From Candidatus Aminicenantota bacterium (GTDB lineage: Bacteria > Acidobacteriota > Aminicenantia > Aminicenantales > JAFGAV01), in contig VGJG01000040.1 in assembly GCA_016867615.1 (NCBI GenBank), forward strand, positions 1 through 9,571: a DNA stretch of 9,571 nt, in the 5' to 3' direction. Shown one piece after another: positions 1-9,202 of the stretch. The number at the start of each line of letters is the position of its first letter. Within the stretch, counting starts at the first letter, position 1. Made by a program: the position numbers and the translations under genes. The notes below the pieces were generated by a model, which was given only the letters and a program-made list of their open reading frames with translations, was not told where the DNA came from and searched no databases.

Positions 1-909
1 CTCTTCCCCTCCTGTATGGACGCCAACGCCGGCGTGTTCGAGGCCGTCCTCACCGACAAGGACGTCATGATCGCCGACCGCCTCGTCCACGCCTCGATCA
101 TCGACGGCATGCGCCTGTGCAAGGCCATGCAGGACACCTACAAGCACTCGGACATGGAGCATCTCGAGGAGAAGCTCGAGCTCCACCGGGACAAGCGCCT
201 GCGGATGATCATCACCGACGGCGTGTTCTCCATGGACGGCGACACGGCCCGGATGGACGAGATCGTCCGCCTGGCGGAGAAGCACGACGCCCTGGTCTTC
301 GTCGACGACTCCCACGGGTCGGGCTACGTCGGCCGGACCGGCCGCGGCGTTCATGAAAAATACGGAGTCATGGGCAAGATCGACATCATCACCACGACCT
401 TCGGCAAGGCACTGGGGGGGGCGAGCGGCGGCTGTGTCAGCGGCCGGCGGGAGATCGTGGAGATGTGCCGTCAGAGGGCCCGGCCCTATCTCTTCTCCAA
501 CACCATCGCTCCGGTGATCGTCTCGGGCGCGCTCCGGGTGCTCGACCTGCTCATGCAGAGCACCGAGCGCCGGGACAAGCTCGAGCGCAACACCGATTTC
601 TGGCGCCGGGGGCTTAAGGAAGCCGGATTCCTCCTCAAGGAAGGCGACACTTCGATCGTGCCGGTCATGCTCTTCAACGCCAAGCTCTCCCAGGACGTCT
701 CGCGCGACCTCTACCAGGAGGGCGTCTATGCCATGGGGTTCTTCTTCCCCGTGGTGCCCAAGGGCCAGGCCCGCATCCGCACCCAGGTCTCGGCCGGGCA
801 CGAAATCCACCACCTGGAGAAGGCCCTGGAGGCTTTCCGCAAGGTGGGAAAGAAACACGACATCCTGGGCAGAACCAAGGACGAGATCGTCAAAAAATAC
901 GGCCTGTGA
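1..909 (+). CDS. kbl: Glycine C-acetyltransferase (2-amino-3-ketobutyrate CoA ligase), 5' end outside window
   Basis: PLP-dependent alpha-oxoamine synthase that interconverts 2-amino-3-oxobutyrate + CoA with glycine + acetyl-CoA, normally the step after threonine dehydrogenase in threonine breakdown; cytosolic. The frame is open from base 1 (LFPSCMDANAGVFEA), and this matches the interior of Kbl, so the ATG at 16 is an internal Met and not the start. About 302 residues are visible against roughly 395-400 in the family, so about 95 N-terminal residues lie upstream. Family landmarks: HASIIDGMRLCKA just after the left edge, the cofactor/substrate block FVDDSHGSGYVGRTGRG, and the PLP-lysine motif TTTFGKALGGASGG with the Schiff-base Lys encoded at 406-408. 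DIITxTxGKALGGASGG favours Kbl over BioF, SpoT-like or ALA synthase relatives. It ends in TGA at 907-909 and is convergent with the minus-strand genes. A partner tdh would be expected upstream but is not visible. Confidence 0.93.
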   Translation, partial: LFPSCMDANAGVFEAVLTDKDVMIADRLVHASIIDGMRLCKAMQDTYKHSDMEHLEEKLELHRDKRLRMIITDGVFSMDGDTARMDEIVRLAEKHDALVFVDDSHGSGYVGRTGRGVHEKYGVMGKIDIITTTFGKALGGASGGCVSGRREIVEMCRQRARPYLFSNTIAPVIVSGALRVLDLLMQSTERRDKLERNTDFWRRGLKEAGFLLKEGDTSIVPVMLFNAKLSQDVSRDLYQEGVYAMGFFFPVVPKGQARIRTQVSAGHEIHHLEKALEAFRKVGKKHDILGRTKDEIVKKYGL

Positions 910-945
910 CCGGCCGCGGGAATATAATAAAACCATCGCTGTTGA

Positions 946-960
946 TGGGCGGAGTGCCCA
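946..960. terminator. Weak hairpin in the convergent kbl / barrel-protein gap
   Basis: The 91-nt gap between the two convergent stop codons contains an inverted repeat TGGGC-GGAGT-GCCCA (5-bp GC-rich stem, 5-nt loop). On the minus strand the stem can gain one G-U pair, and a T-rich stretch (TTTTATTATATT, about 920-931) follows only after some 14 nt. On the plus strand no T-run follows. It is placed where a shared terminator for both genes would be expected, but the distance from stem to T-run makes an intrinsic terminator uncertain. Rho-dependent ending is equally possible. Confidence 0.22.
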
Positions 961-1000
961 CGGCCCTCTGGTCGGGCGTCCGCGCCGCGGAAATCATCTC

Positions 1001-1747
1001 TTAAAAGGAATATCCCAGGGCGACGAAAAAGACGTAGTTGTACATGTCCAGGTCCTTGACGATGTCCTGGGCGACGGGAAAGCCCACCTCCTGGAATTGC
1101 CGGGCGGGCACGTAGATGCGGTGCGGGTTGGTCTTGAAAGCGAAGAAAAACCGCTGCTCGATGAAGAGCTTGCCTTTCGGCAGGGCGATGTCGACATCGC
1201 CTCCCAGGGCGAAGCTGAGCTCCAGGGTCTTGAGCTGGCCCTTGATGTTTTCCTCCCGGGGGAAGCTCACCGTGAACCCCGGCGCCTGAACACTGGTTTT
1301 CTGCACGACCTTGCCGTTGAGGTTGACGCCCAGAGAGGGTCCGAAGATAAAGCCCGTGCCCACGCCGCGGAAGAGCGGGATGCGCGACTTGATCATGAGA
1401 GGAACTTCGATATAGTCCATGCTGCGCGTCTCAAAAACGTTGATCTTTATGTTCGGAATGCTCACCGGAACGCCGACGTCGTACTCCCCGCCTTTCTGAA
1501 AAAAGAGGACCTCGGGCCGGAGAGAGAGGATCCACACCACGGGAATCTCGACGAAGAAACCCCCGGCGAACCCTTCTTCTTTGAATTTCTCGACCGTATA
1601 GGACCCTTCGTCCTCGACGGCCCTCAGAGAGCCGCTGGTCAACCCGAACTTGAGACCGAAATTCCTGAATTCCACGGCCTGAAGGCCGCGGGCCGAACCC
1701 AGGGCCAGGAAGGCGGCCAGCATCAACAGCACAACGAATTTTTTCAT
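1001..1747 (-). CDS. Secreted, probable outer-membrane beta-barrel protein of unknown function
   Basis: A 248-residue protein. Residues 1-24 form a clear signal peptide: MKK, a hydrophobic core VVLLMLAAFLALG, and a likely signal-peptidase I site after GLQA. The mature part alternates polar and hydrophobic residues in strand-like segments and carries barrel-type motifs such as MDYIEVPLMIKSRIP, GFIFGPSLGVNL and a C-terminal strand YNYVFFVALGYSF ending in Phe, the usual outer-membrane insertion signal. This resembles the small PorT/OMP_b-brl type barrels (about 200-250 aa), a family assigned by shape and not by a specific function. The start is supported by GGGAGGA (1751-1757) three nucleotides upstream of ATG. 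It is co-directional with glyS, 120 nt downstream of its stop, so it could be read through from the operon or have its own promoter. Substrate and role cannot be told from sequence. Confidence 0.75.
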   Translation of the reverse strand: MKKFVVLLMLAAFLALGSARGLQAVEFRNFGLKFGLTSGSLRAVEDEGSYTVEKFKEEGFAGGFFVEIPVVWILSLRPEVLFFQKGGEYDVGVPVSIPNIKINVFETRSMDYIEVPLMIKSRIPLFRGVGTGFIFGPSLGVNLNGKVVQKTSVQAPGFTVSFPREENIKGQLKTLELSFALGGDVDIALPKGKLFIEQRFFFAFKTNPHRIYVPARQFQEVGFPVAQDIVKDLDMYNYVFFVALGYSF

Positions 1748-1763
1748 CGTTCCTCCCGGATCG

Positions 1764-1808
1764 TCACTCTTCAGGCCCGCCGAAAGCCGGCTTTGGGACC
1801 GGCGCCAT
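1764..1808 (-). other. Candidate 14-codon micro-ORF upstream of the barrel gene
   Basis: In the spacer between glyS and the barrel gene there is a textbook SD, AAGGAGG (1815-1821), 6 nt before an ATG (1808). The reading frame gives MAPVPKPAFGGPEE and stops with TGA at 1764-1766, 16 nt before the barrel gene's ATG. The SD and spacing are as good as those of the real genes, so ribosomes could initiate here. Whether the peptide matters, couples translation to the barrel gene, or is accidental in GC-rich DNA cannot be decided from one sequence. Confidence 0.25.
1783..1794. repeat. Perfect 12-bp palindrome in the glyS-barrel spacer
   Basis: AAAGCCGGCTTT reads the same on both strands and lies inside the micro-ORF. 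On the minus strand its bases can join two mutually exclusive short hairpins: 1799-1803 with 1786-1790 (5 GC pairs), or 1788-1791 with 1779-1782 (4 pairs). The first is followed by only three Ts, so it is a poor intrinsic terminator for glyS. It could be an operator half-site, a weak terminator or chance. Confidence 0.25.
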
Positions 1809-1867
1809 ACAACGCCTCCTTGACGGAATCCGCTGCCGGACGGGTGAGGCCGGCCTGGCGGCTGCGG

Positions 1868-3955
1868 TCAGGACTGGGCCTTCTCCCCCTCGACCACAAC
1901 CTGTCCGTAATCAGCCACCTGGAGAAGGAGGCGGCTGATCGCCTGGAGCATGCCCAGTCTGTTGTGGCGGAGCTTTTTTTCCTCAGCCATGACCAGCACC
2001 TTGTCGAAAAAGGCGTTGAGCGCGGGCTGAAGCCTGAAGACCAGCTTCTGCGCCTGAACGAACTCGCCTCGAGCGCACATCGTCGCCGCATTGTCCTTGA
2101 CCAGGCCGAAAACGTCCCACAGCGCTTTCTCTTCCCTGTCGACGAGCAGTCCGGCGTTCATCCGGCACTCGGGCTGTCCGCGCAGGATGTTGTTGACTCT
2201 TTTGGCCATGAGGATGAAGGGCTCGAACAGGGCGCTCGAACGGAGCTCGTGCAGGGCCTCCAGGCGCAGGCGGGCGTAGGTCAAGTTGTCCATGCCGGCC
2301 CCGAGCGCGGCGTTCACCAGGTCGTAGCGGAAGCCCCGGCGTTCGAAGATGAAGCGCAGGCGGCCGGCGAAGAAATCCATGACGGCCGCCTTGACCTCGA
2401 CCGCGGGGAGGGACAGCTTGGAGCCGTAACCGCCGACGGCCATGTCCGTCAGGCGGCGGAGGGAAACGACCCACTTTCTGTCGAGGATGACCTTGCACAC
2501 GCCGTGGGCGTTCCGGCGCAGGCCGAACGGGTCGCTCGAGCCCGTGCTCTGGATGCCCAGCCCCATGACCCCGGCGATCGAATCGAGCTTGTCGGCCACG
2601 CTCAGGACCGCGCCCGGGAGCGTGGCCGGCGAGGCGTCCTCGAGGCTCGCGGGCTGATAGTGCTCGTAGACGGCCCGGGCCGCTCCTTCGCTCAAGCCCT
2701 GCTCCCGGGCCAGAAGCCCGCCCATCCGGCCCTGGAGTGAGGAGAACTCCCGGACCATGTCCGTCAACAGATCGGCCTTGCACAGTTCCGCGGCCAGGAC
2801 GGCGTCCTTCTTCATGCGGGCGGCGTCGACCTTAGGGCAAAGATAGGAGACGAGCTTCGTCAACCGCCGGGCTTTTTCCGCGTAGCTGCCCAGCTTCTCC
2901 TGGAAGACGACGCGCTCCAGCCCCTCGGCTCTTTTCCTGAGCGGAACCTTGAGGTCGGCCTGCCAGAAGAAATCCGCATCCTTGAGCCGGGCTCGCAAGA
3001 CGCGCTCGTTGCCTCTCCGGACATGCCCCCGGGCGTCTTCCCTGATGTCGGCCACGCCGATGAAGTGCGGCAGCTGGCGGCCGTCCTTGACGACCGTGAA
3101 CAGATGCTGGCCTTCCCTCATGGCCGTGCTCAAAATCTCGAGAGGGAGCCGCAGGTAGTCGTCGTCGAAGGAACCGAGGACAACGTGGGGTTTCTCGACG
3201 TCGTAGACGAGCTTCTCCAGGAGCCCGGGGTCGGGATGCAGCGCGGCGCCCAGGGGTTCGAGGAGGCTTTTCGCCCCCCGTTCGATCAGGGCTCTCCGCG
3301 CTTCGGGCTCGACGATCACCTCCGCCTCCCGCAGGCCGTCCCGGTAGCTCTCATAGCCCTCGGGCCTGATTTTCTTCTCAGGAAAGAAGATCTTGTGGCC
3401 CAGGGTGAAGTCCGATGATTTCCGGCCGAAGGCCTCGAAGGAGACCGGCCGCCCGTCGACCAGACAGAGAAGGTTCACCACCGGCCTGGAGAAGCGGAAG
3501 GGATGGTCGCCCCAGCGCATCATCTTGGGAAAGGAGAGACCGGAGACGACCCGGACCAGGACCTCGGGCAGGACGTCCTCCGCGGGACGTCCCGACTCGG
3601 TCCTCCTGAACCCGACATAAGCGCCCCGCTCGGTCTCGAAGACCTCGAGACATGAGACGTCGATCTTGCGGGACCGGGCGAAGCCCTGGGCGGCCGTCGT
3701 GGGCTCCCCGTCGGGCTTGAAAGCGGCCGCCCGGGGCGGGCCGATGACTTTTTCCTCCCGGTCCGGCTGACGGCCGGAGATCTCCGCCCGGACGATCAGC
3801 CGACGGCAGGTGCCGAACGCCTCCACCGCTTCTCCGGAGAGAAGGCCGGCGGCGCGGAGCTCGGAGGCGAGGGCGGGTCGGAGCTGCTCCAAACCGAGGC
3901 GCACATGCGAGGAGGGCAGCTCCTCGGTCATGATCTCCAGGAGGAATTCGCTCAC
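1868..3955 (-). CDS. glyS: Glycyl-tRNA synthetase beta subunit
   Basis: Beta subunit of the bacterial alpha2beta2 glycyl-tRNA synthetase; it binds tRNA-Gly while the catalytic alpha subunit makes glycyl-adenylate. 695 residues, close to the 689 of E. coli. The N-terminus FLLEIMTEELPSSHV (4-18) is the family signature LLEIxTEELP. Further landmarks: FPKMMRWGDHPFRFSRPV (about 142-159), KADLLTDMVREFSSLQGRMGG (393-413), VADKLDSIAGVMGLG (453-467), TGSSDPFGLRRNA (471-483), and a C-terminal anticodon-binding-like region from about 570 with FFDKVLVMAEEKKLRHNRLGML (its Phe-Phe at 649-650). The start is GTG at 3953-3955, because the frame upstream is not GlyS-like and the N-terminal motif begins right after it. 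The GTG overlaps the glyQ stop in GTGA, with GGAGG 10 nt upstream. Last gene of the gcv-gly operon; stop TGA at 1868-1870. Confidence 0.97.
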   Translation of the reverse strand: MSEFLLEIMTEELPSSHVRLGLEQLRPALASELRAAGLLSGEAVEAFGTCRRLIVRAEISGRQPDREEKVIGPPRAAAFKPDGEPTTAAQGFARSRKIDVSCLEVFETERGAYVGFRRTESGRPAEDVLPEVLVRVVSGLSFPKMMRWGDHPFRFSRPVVNLLCLVDGRPVSFEAFGRKSSDFTLGHKIFFPEKKIRPEGYESYRDGLREAEVIVEPEARRALIERGAKSLLEPLGAALHPDPGLLEKLVYDVEKPHVVLGSFDDDYLRLPLEILSTAMREGQHLFTVVKDGRQLPHFIGVADIREDARGHVRRGNERVLRARLKDADFFWQADLKVPLRKRAEGLERVVFQEKLGSYAEKARRLTKLVSYLCPKVDAARMKKDAVLAAELCKADLLTDMVREFSSLQGRMGGLLAREQGLSEGAARAVYEHYQPASLEDASPATLPGAVLSVADKLDSIAGVMGLGIQSTGSSDPFGLRRNAHGVCKVILDRKWVVSLRRLTDMAVGGYGSKLSLPAVEVKAAVMDFFAGRLRFIFERRGFRYDLVNAALGAGMDNLTYARLRLEALHELRSSALFEPFILMAKRVNNILRGQPECRMNAGLLVDREEKALWDVFGLVKDNAATMCARGEFVQAQKLVFRLQPALNAFFDKVLVMAEEKKLRHNRLGMLQAISRLLLQVADYGQVVVEGEKAQS

Positions 3956-4814
3956 GGCCGCGCCGCCTCCCCTTCCCCCTCTCCACGGCCGATATAATTC
4001 CCGGCCACTTGGACCACCAGGCCCCGGATCTCGGAGATCAGCTTGACCCGCTCGGTGACGCTGATCGCCCCGCGCGCGTCCAGGAGATTGAAGACGTGCG
4101 AGCACTTGAGGCACATGTCGTAGGCCGGCAGGAGGAGGCCCTTCTTGACCAGCCTGGCCGCCTCCCGGCGGAAGATCCCGAATTGCTGCCGCAGCCCGCC
4201 GACCCCGGCCTGCTCGAAGTTGTAGGCCGAAAACTCCCTCTCCTCGCGGTGCCTCAGGTCCCTGTAGGTGACGTCCGCCGACCAGCTCAGGTCGTAGATG
4301 TCGTCCTTTTCCTCCAGAAACATCCCCAGCCTCTCGAGCCCGTAGGTGATCTCCACGGGCACGGAGGGGAGGTCGATGCCGCCGGCCTGCTGGAAATAGG
4401 TGAACTGGGAGATCTCCAGTCCGTCGAGCATGACCTGCCAGCCCACGCCCCAGGCGCCGATGGAGGGCGACTCCCAGTTGTCCTCGTCGAAGCGGAGATC
4501 ATGCTCCTCGAGCTTGATGCCCAGAGCTTCCAGGCTGTCCAGGTACATCCGTTGGATGTCGTCCGGCGAGGGTTTGATGATGACCTGGTACTGATGGTGC
4601 TTCTGCACCCGGTGGGGGTTCTCTCCGTAGCGCCCGTCGGCCGGGCGGCGGGCGGGCTGGACGTAAGCCGTCCGCCAGGGTCTCTTGTCCAGGACGCGAA
4701 AGAAGGTGTCGGGCGTCATCGTCCCCGCGCCGACCTCGACGTCGTAAGACTGGGCCAGGTAGCATCCCCGGTCCGCCCAGAACTTCTGGAGCCCCATGAT
4801 CAAGTCCTGGAGAG

Positions 4815-4818
<4 letters not shown>
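3952..4818 (-). CDS. glyQ: Glycyl-tRNA synthetase alpha subunit
   Basis: Catalytic alpha subunit of the alpha2beta2 class II glycyl-tRNA synthetase; it activates glycine with ATP. 288 residues, near the usual ~290-300. Signatures: LQKFWADRGCYLAQSYDVEVGAGT region (10-33), the motif 2 block YVQPARRPADGRYGENPHR (52-70) followed by QYQVIIKPSPDDIQ (76-89), RFDEDNWESPSIGAWGVGW (109-127), QFTYFQQAGG (138-147), motif 3-like EITYGLERL (156-164) and FNLLDARGAISVTER (243-257). The ATG at 4816-4818 overlaps the gcvPB stop in ATGA; AAGGAG (4830-4835) lies 11 nt upstream, inside gcvPB. The C-terminus ends in an unusual GRGEGEGEAARP tail whose codons form the purine tract that serves as the glyS SD. Its position directly behind gcvPB links tRNA charging with glycine cleavage. 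Confidence 0.97.
3966..3984 (-). promoter_or_regulatory. 19-nt purine run carrying the glyS Shine-Dalgarno
   Basis: On the minus strand these 19 nt are all purines (GGAGAGGGGGAAGGGGAGG) and end with GGAGG 10 nt before the glyS GTG. The same bases encode the Gly-Glu repeats at the end of GlyQ. It decides the glyS start and probably compensates for the weak GTG codon by giving ribosomes a strong landing site next to the terminating glyQ ribosomes. Confidence 0.6.
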
Positions 4819-6277
<1,459 letters not shown>

Positions 6278-6281
<4 letters not shown>

Positions 6282-7624
6282 CGGAGCGCCTCCCGCAGCG
6301 AATCGGCCAGCCGGTCGATGTCCTCCCGGCTGTGCGTCTCGGTCACGTTCACCAGGACGCAGTCCTTGAGATCGGGGAAATCCCCCTCCAGCCCGACTCC
6401 GGCCAGGATGTCCTTTTCGCGCAGCCGGGCGTCCAGGACGGCCCACTTCCCGGGAAGCCGGAGGACGAACTCGTTGAATACCGGGCCGCTGAAACGCGGC
6501 GCGACTCCCGGAATCCCGGAGAGCTTCTCCAGGGCGTAGCGGGTCTTATGGATGTTCTGGCAGGCGAGCTCCCTCAGTCCGTCGTGACCCATGGTCTCGA
6601 GGAAGATCGTCGCCCGCAGGGCGCACCAGGCCTGGTTGGTGCAGATGTTCGACGTGGCCTTTTCCCTCCGGATATGCTGTTCCCGGGTCGACAGGGTCAG
6701 GACGAAACCCCTCCGGCCCTCGGCGTCCACGGTCAGACCCGAGAGCCTGCCCGGGAGCTGCCGGAGGAAGTCCCGGGCGCAGCTCATGAACCCCAGGGTC
6801 GGGCCGCCGAATCCGAGCGGCAGTCCGAAGGACTGGCCCTCGCCGGCGACGATGTCGGCTCCCATCCGACCCGGCGCTTCGAGGATTCCCAGCGACAGGG
6901 CCTCGGCGACGACGGCCGCGGCCAGCGCCCCGCGCCTATGAGCGAGGTCGGACACGGCCTTGATGTCCTCGATGACTCCGAAATAGTTCGGGCTTTGGCA
7001 CAGGACGGCCGCGGTCCGGTCATCGAGCTTGGACTCCAATTCCCCGAGGTCGAGCCGGCCGTCGCCCCCGTATCCCACGGGGACGAGCTCGAGATCGGTG
7101 TTCCGGGTATAGGTCTCGATCGTGCGCCGGTACTGCGGGTGGAGCGAACGCGGCAGGAGGACTCTGGGACGGCCGTTCAGGCGGTTGGCCATGAGCGCCG
7201 CTTCGGCGGCCGCCGAGGCTCCGTCGTAGAGGGAGGCGTTGGCGATGTCCATGCCCGTCAGCTGGCAGATGAGCGTCTGGTATTCGAAGATGACCTGGAG
7301 CGTGCCCTGACTGACCTCGGGCTGATAGGGCGTGTAGGGGCTGAGGAACTCGCCCCGGGAGCTCAGGGCGTCCACAACCGTGGGGATGAGGTGTCGGTAC
7401 GCTCCCGCGCCCAGGAAGGACAGGCAGCGGCCGTAGGCGCTCCGGCCGGCGATCTCTTCCAGGCGAGCCAGGAGCTCGGGCTCGGTCAGGCCGTCCGGAA
7501 CGTCGAGCCTGCGCTTCAGCCGGATCTCCTCGGGCAGGCTGTCGAAGAGGGCTTCCATCGAGGCGGCCCCCGCCCTGTCCAGCATCTCCTTTTTGTCTTT
7601 GTCGCTGAGTGAGATATAGCTCAT
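6278..7624 (-). CDS. gcvPA: Glycine dehydrogenase (decarboxylating) subunit 1, P-protein N-terminal half
   Basis: Non-lysine-bearing half of the split P-protein; the heteromer with GcvPB makes the active glycine decarboxylase. 448 residues, typical of subunit 1. Landmarks: FLGAGAYRHLIPTVVDAL (70-87), SPYTPYQPEVSQGTLQ (95-110), EYQTLICQLTGMDIANASLYD (114-134), SPNYFGVIED (211-220), ADIVAGEGQSFGLPLGFGGP (256-275) and EQHIRREKATSNICTNQ (315-331). These are the substrate-channel and dimer segments also found in the N-terminal half of fused GcvP. The ATG at 7622-7624 overlaps the gcvH stop in ATGA. Its SD is less obvious than its neighbours' (GGAGGG about 15 nt upstream, or GGAA closer in), so initiation probably depends on coupling to gcvH translation. 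Confidence 0.97.
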
Positions 7625-8013
7625 GTCTGTTTTTCCGAGCCCTCCAGTTGCTTCTCGTATTCGGCGGCGCTCATCAGCCCCTTCACGGCCTTCGGGTCGG
7701 CCGGCTTGAGGCGCATGATCCAGCCCCGGCCGTGGGGATCCTGGTTGATGAGCTCCGGGTTGTCGGCCAAGTCCTGGTTGACGGCCGTCACCTCCCCGGC
7801 CAGGGGGGAGAACACGTCGGACACGGCTTTGACCGACTCGATGGCTCCGATGCTCTGGTGCGCCTCGAGCCTGGCCCCGACCTCGGGGAGTTGGACGAAA
7901 ACCACGTCGCCCATCTGCTGCTGGGCGAAATCCGTGATGCCCACCACGGTCTCATCGCCCTTGAGCTGAACCCATTCGTGGTCCTTCGTGTAATAAAAAT
8001 CTCCGGGATACAT
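7621..8013 (-). CDS. gcvH: Glycine cleavage system H protein
   Basis: Small lipoyl carrier that shuttles the aminomethyl group from P-protein to T-protein and is reoxidised by lipoamide dehydrogenase. 130 residues, the normal size. N-terminus YYTKDHEWVQLKGDETVVGITDFAQQQMGDVVFVQLP matches the family (motif cores YTKDHEWV and VGITDFAQ). The lipoylation site is Lys62 in IGAIESVKAVSDVFSPLAGEV (55-75), and NPELINQDPHGRGWIMRLKP-type sequence follows. The ATG at 8011-8013 was chosen because AAGGAGGA (8018-8025) ends 4 nt upstream and the frame before it is not GcvH-like. It sits 47 nt after the gcvT stop, the only non-overlapping junction in the operon, and overlaps gcvPA by 4 nt. No lipoate ligase, octanoyltransferase or lipoyl synthase gene is in the window. 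Confidence 0.97.
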   Translation of the reverse strand: MYPGDFYYTKDHEWVQLKGDETVVGITDFAQQQMGDVVFVQLPEVGARLEAHQSIGAIESVKAVSDVFSPLAGEVTAVNQDLADNPELINQDPHGRGWIMRLKPADPKAVKGLMSAAEYEKQLEGSEKQT

Positions 8014-8060
8014 GCTGTCCTCCTTGCCGTTCTCTCTCGGCCTGCTTTCCGGCCCGCGCC

Positions 8061-9152
8061 TCATGCCGCGGGACGTTTGTAAAAGGGCGTGGGCACGACC
8101 TTGGCCCGCGCCCTGTGATCGCGGATCCCGACCTCGAACTCGGTCCCGGGAGCCGTCAGCTCCAGGGGCAGATAGACCAGTCCGATGCTTTTCTTCAACA
8201 GCGGCGAAAACGTCCCGGAGCACACTTCTCCGACCTTGTTCCCCCTGAAAAACACCGGATAATGAGGCCGGGCGATGCCGCGGTCGAGAAGCTCGAAGCC
8301 GGCGATCTTCCTCGCCAGACCCTCCTCCTCCTGGCGCAGCAGCGCCTCGCGCCCCAAGAAATCGCCCTTCTTGAACTTGACGATCCACTTCAGGTCGGCC
8401 TCGAGCACGGACGTCGTCTCATCGATGTCGTTGCCGTAAAGCATGAGCTTGGCCTCGAGCCGGAGCGTGTCCCGGGCCCCGAGCCCGACGGGCTGCATCC
8501 CTTCTCCGGCGCCGCCGCTCATCAGCTCCTGCCATACGGGAGCCGGGTCGTCCTCCCGGGTGTAGATCTCGAACCCGTCCTCGCCCGTATAGCCGGTCCT
8601 GGAGACGAGGCAGTCCTTGCCCGCCACGCGGCCCCGAAGGGCGGTGAAGGTTTTCATCTCCCTCAGCGGGATGTCGGTCAGCGGCTGCAGGATCCTCTCC
8701 GCGGCCGGGCCCTGGAGGGCCAGCTGGCTGTAGGAGCGGCTCAGGTTCTCCAGGCGCACGCCGAACGACGAGGCGTGTCCGGCCAGCCATTCGTAGTCCT
8801 TGTCCGTGTTGGAGGCGTTGATCACCAGGAGAAACAACTCGGGCTCCAGGCGGTAGATCAGCAAGTCGTCGACGAACGTGCCCCGGGGAGTGGTCAGGGC
8901 CGTGTACTGGACCTTGCCCGGCTCGAGCCGCGCCACGTCGTTCGGCGTCAGGTACTGAAGAAAAGCCAAGGCCTGCGGTCCGGAGACGTGAACCTCTCCC
9001 ATGTGGCCGACGTCGAACAACCCGGCCCGGTTCCGGACGGCCAGGTGTTCGTCGATGATCCCCCGGTACTCGACGGGCATCTCCCACCCGAAAAACTCGA
9101 TCATCCGGGCTCCGAGCTTGACGTGGAAGGAATGAAACCGTGTCCTGTTCAT
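8061..9152 (-). CDS. gcvT: Glycine cleavage system T protein (aminomethyltransferase)
   Basis: Tetrahydrofolate-dependent enzyme that releases NH3 from aminomethyl-lipoyl GcvH and forms 5,10-methylene-tetrahydrofolate. 363 residues, as usual for bacterial GcvT. Landmarks: FGWEMPVEYRGIIDEHLAVR (21-40), LFDVGHMGEV (45-54), the TFVDDLLIY segment (92-100) where the family's catalytic Asp lies (D95/D96), NASNTDKDYEWL (112-123), RTGYTGEDGFEIY (185-197), GLGARDTLRLEAKLMLYGND (223-242), and a C-terminal barrel domain ending KVVPTPFYKR. ATG at 9150-9152 with AGGA (9160-9163) 7 nt upstream. First gene of the gcvT-gcvH-gcvPA-gcvPB-glyQ-glyS operon, the canonical T-H-P order. It is followed by a 47-nt gap before gcvH. 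Confidence 0.97.
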   Translation of the reverse strand: MNRTRFHSFHVKLGARMIEFFGWEMPVEYRGIIDEHLAVRNRAGLFDVGHMGEVHVSGPQALAFLQYLTPNDVARLEPGKVQYTALTTPRGTFVDDLLIYRLEPELFLLVINASNTDKDYEWLAGHASSFGVRLENLSRSYSQLALQGPAAERILQPLTDIPLREMKTFTALRGRVAGKDCLVSRTGYTGEDGFEIYTREDDPAPVWQELMSGGAGEGMQPVGLGARDTLRLEAKLMLYGNDIDETTSVLEADLKWIVKFKKGDFLGREALLRQEEEGLARKIAGFELLDRGIARPHYPVFFRGNKVGEVCSGTFSPLLKKSIGLVYLPLELTAPGTEFEVGIRDHRARAKVVPTPFYKRPAA

Positions 9153-9172
9153 GATGTGATCCTACAAGGCCG

Positions 9173-9202
9173 ATTATAATGAAGTTATTCCTTATCACAG
9201 AA
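9173..9202 (-). promoter_or_regulatory. Candidate sigma-70-type promoter of the gcv-glyQS operon
   Basis: On the minus strand a perfect TATAAT (9173-9178) stands 20 nt upstream of the gcvT ATG in an AT-rich patch within otherwise GC-rich DNA. The -35 region is weak: TTCTGT at 9197-9202 with an 18-nt spacer, or TCTGTG with 17. Transcription would begin around 9165-9167, giving a leader of only about 13-15 nt that begins just before the AGGA SD. The core ATTATAAT is itself a palindrome, so the -10 match is also present on the plus strand, where no gene follows. Confidence 0.45.

Noticed and set aside
1..909. kbl as a truncated pseudogene because of its missing N-terminus
   Set aside because: The frame is open to the first base and matches the family throughout, so the missing part is simply outside the window.
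923..928. TATAAT on the plus strand just after kbl
   Set aside because: No -35-like hexamer at 16-18 nt upstream and no plus-strand gene downstream; it would point antisense into the barrel gene.
728..2740. Very long open frame on the plus strand antisense to the barrel gene and glyS
   Set aside because: It overlaps the end of kbl and lies opposite two convincing genes; its translation is low-complexity Arg/Gly/Glu/Leu-rich and matches no family. It is a product of GC-rich third positions.
3956..4114. Longer GlyS starting at an ATG at 4112-4114
   Set aside because: The added 53 residues are the wrong-frame reading of glyQ and unlike any GlyS N-terminus. The GTG at 3955 with its SD directly precedes the conserved LLEIMTEELP.
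8014..8388. Longer GcvH starting at 8388
   Set aside because: The extra 125 residues are the wrong frame of gcvT; the SD and family N-terminus fix the start at 8013.
8115..9179. Plus-strand open frame opposite gcvT
   Set aside because: Antisense to a full-length, motif-complete GcvT; its composition is typical of a shadow frame.
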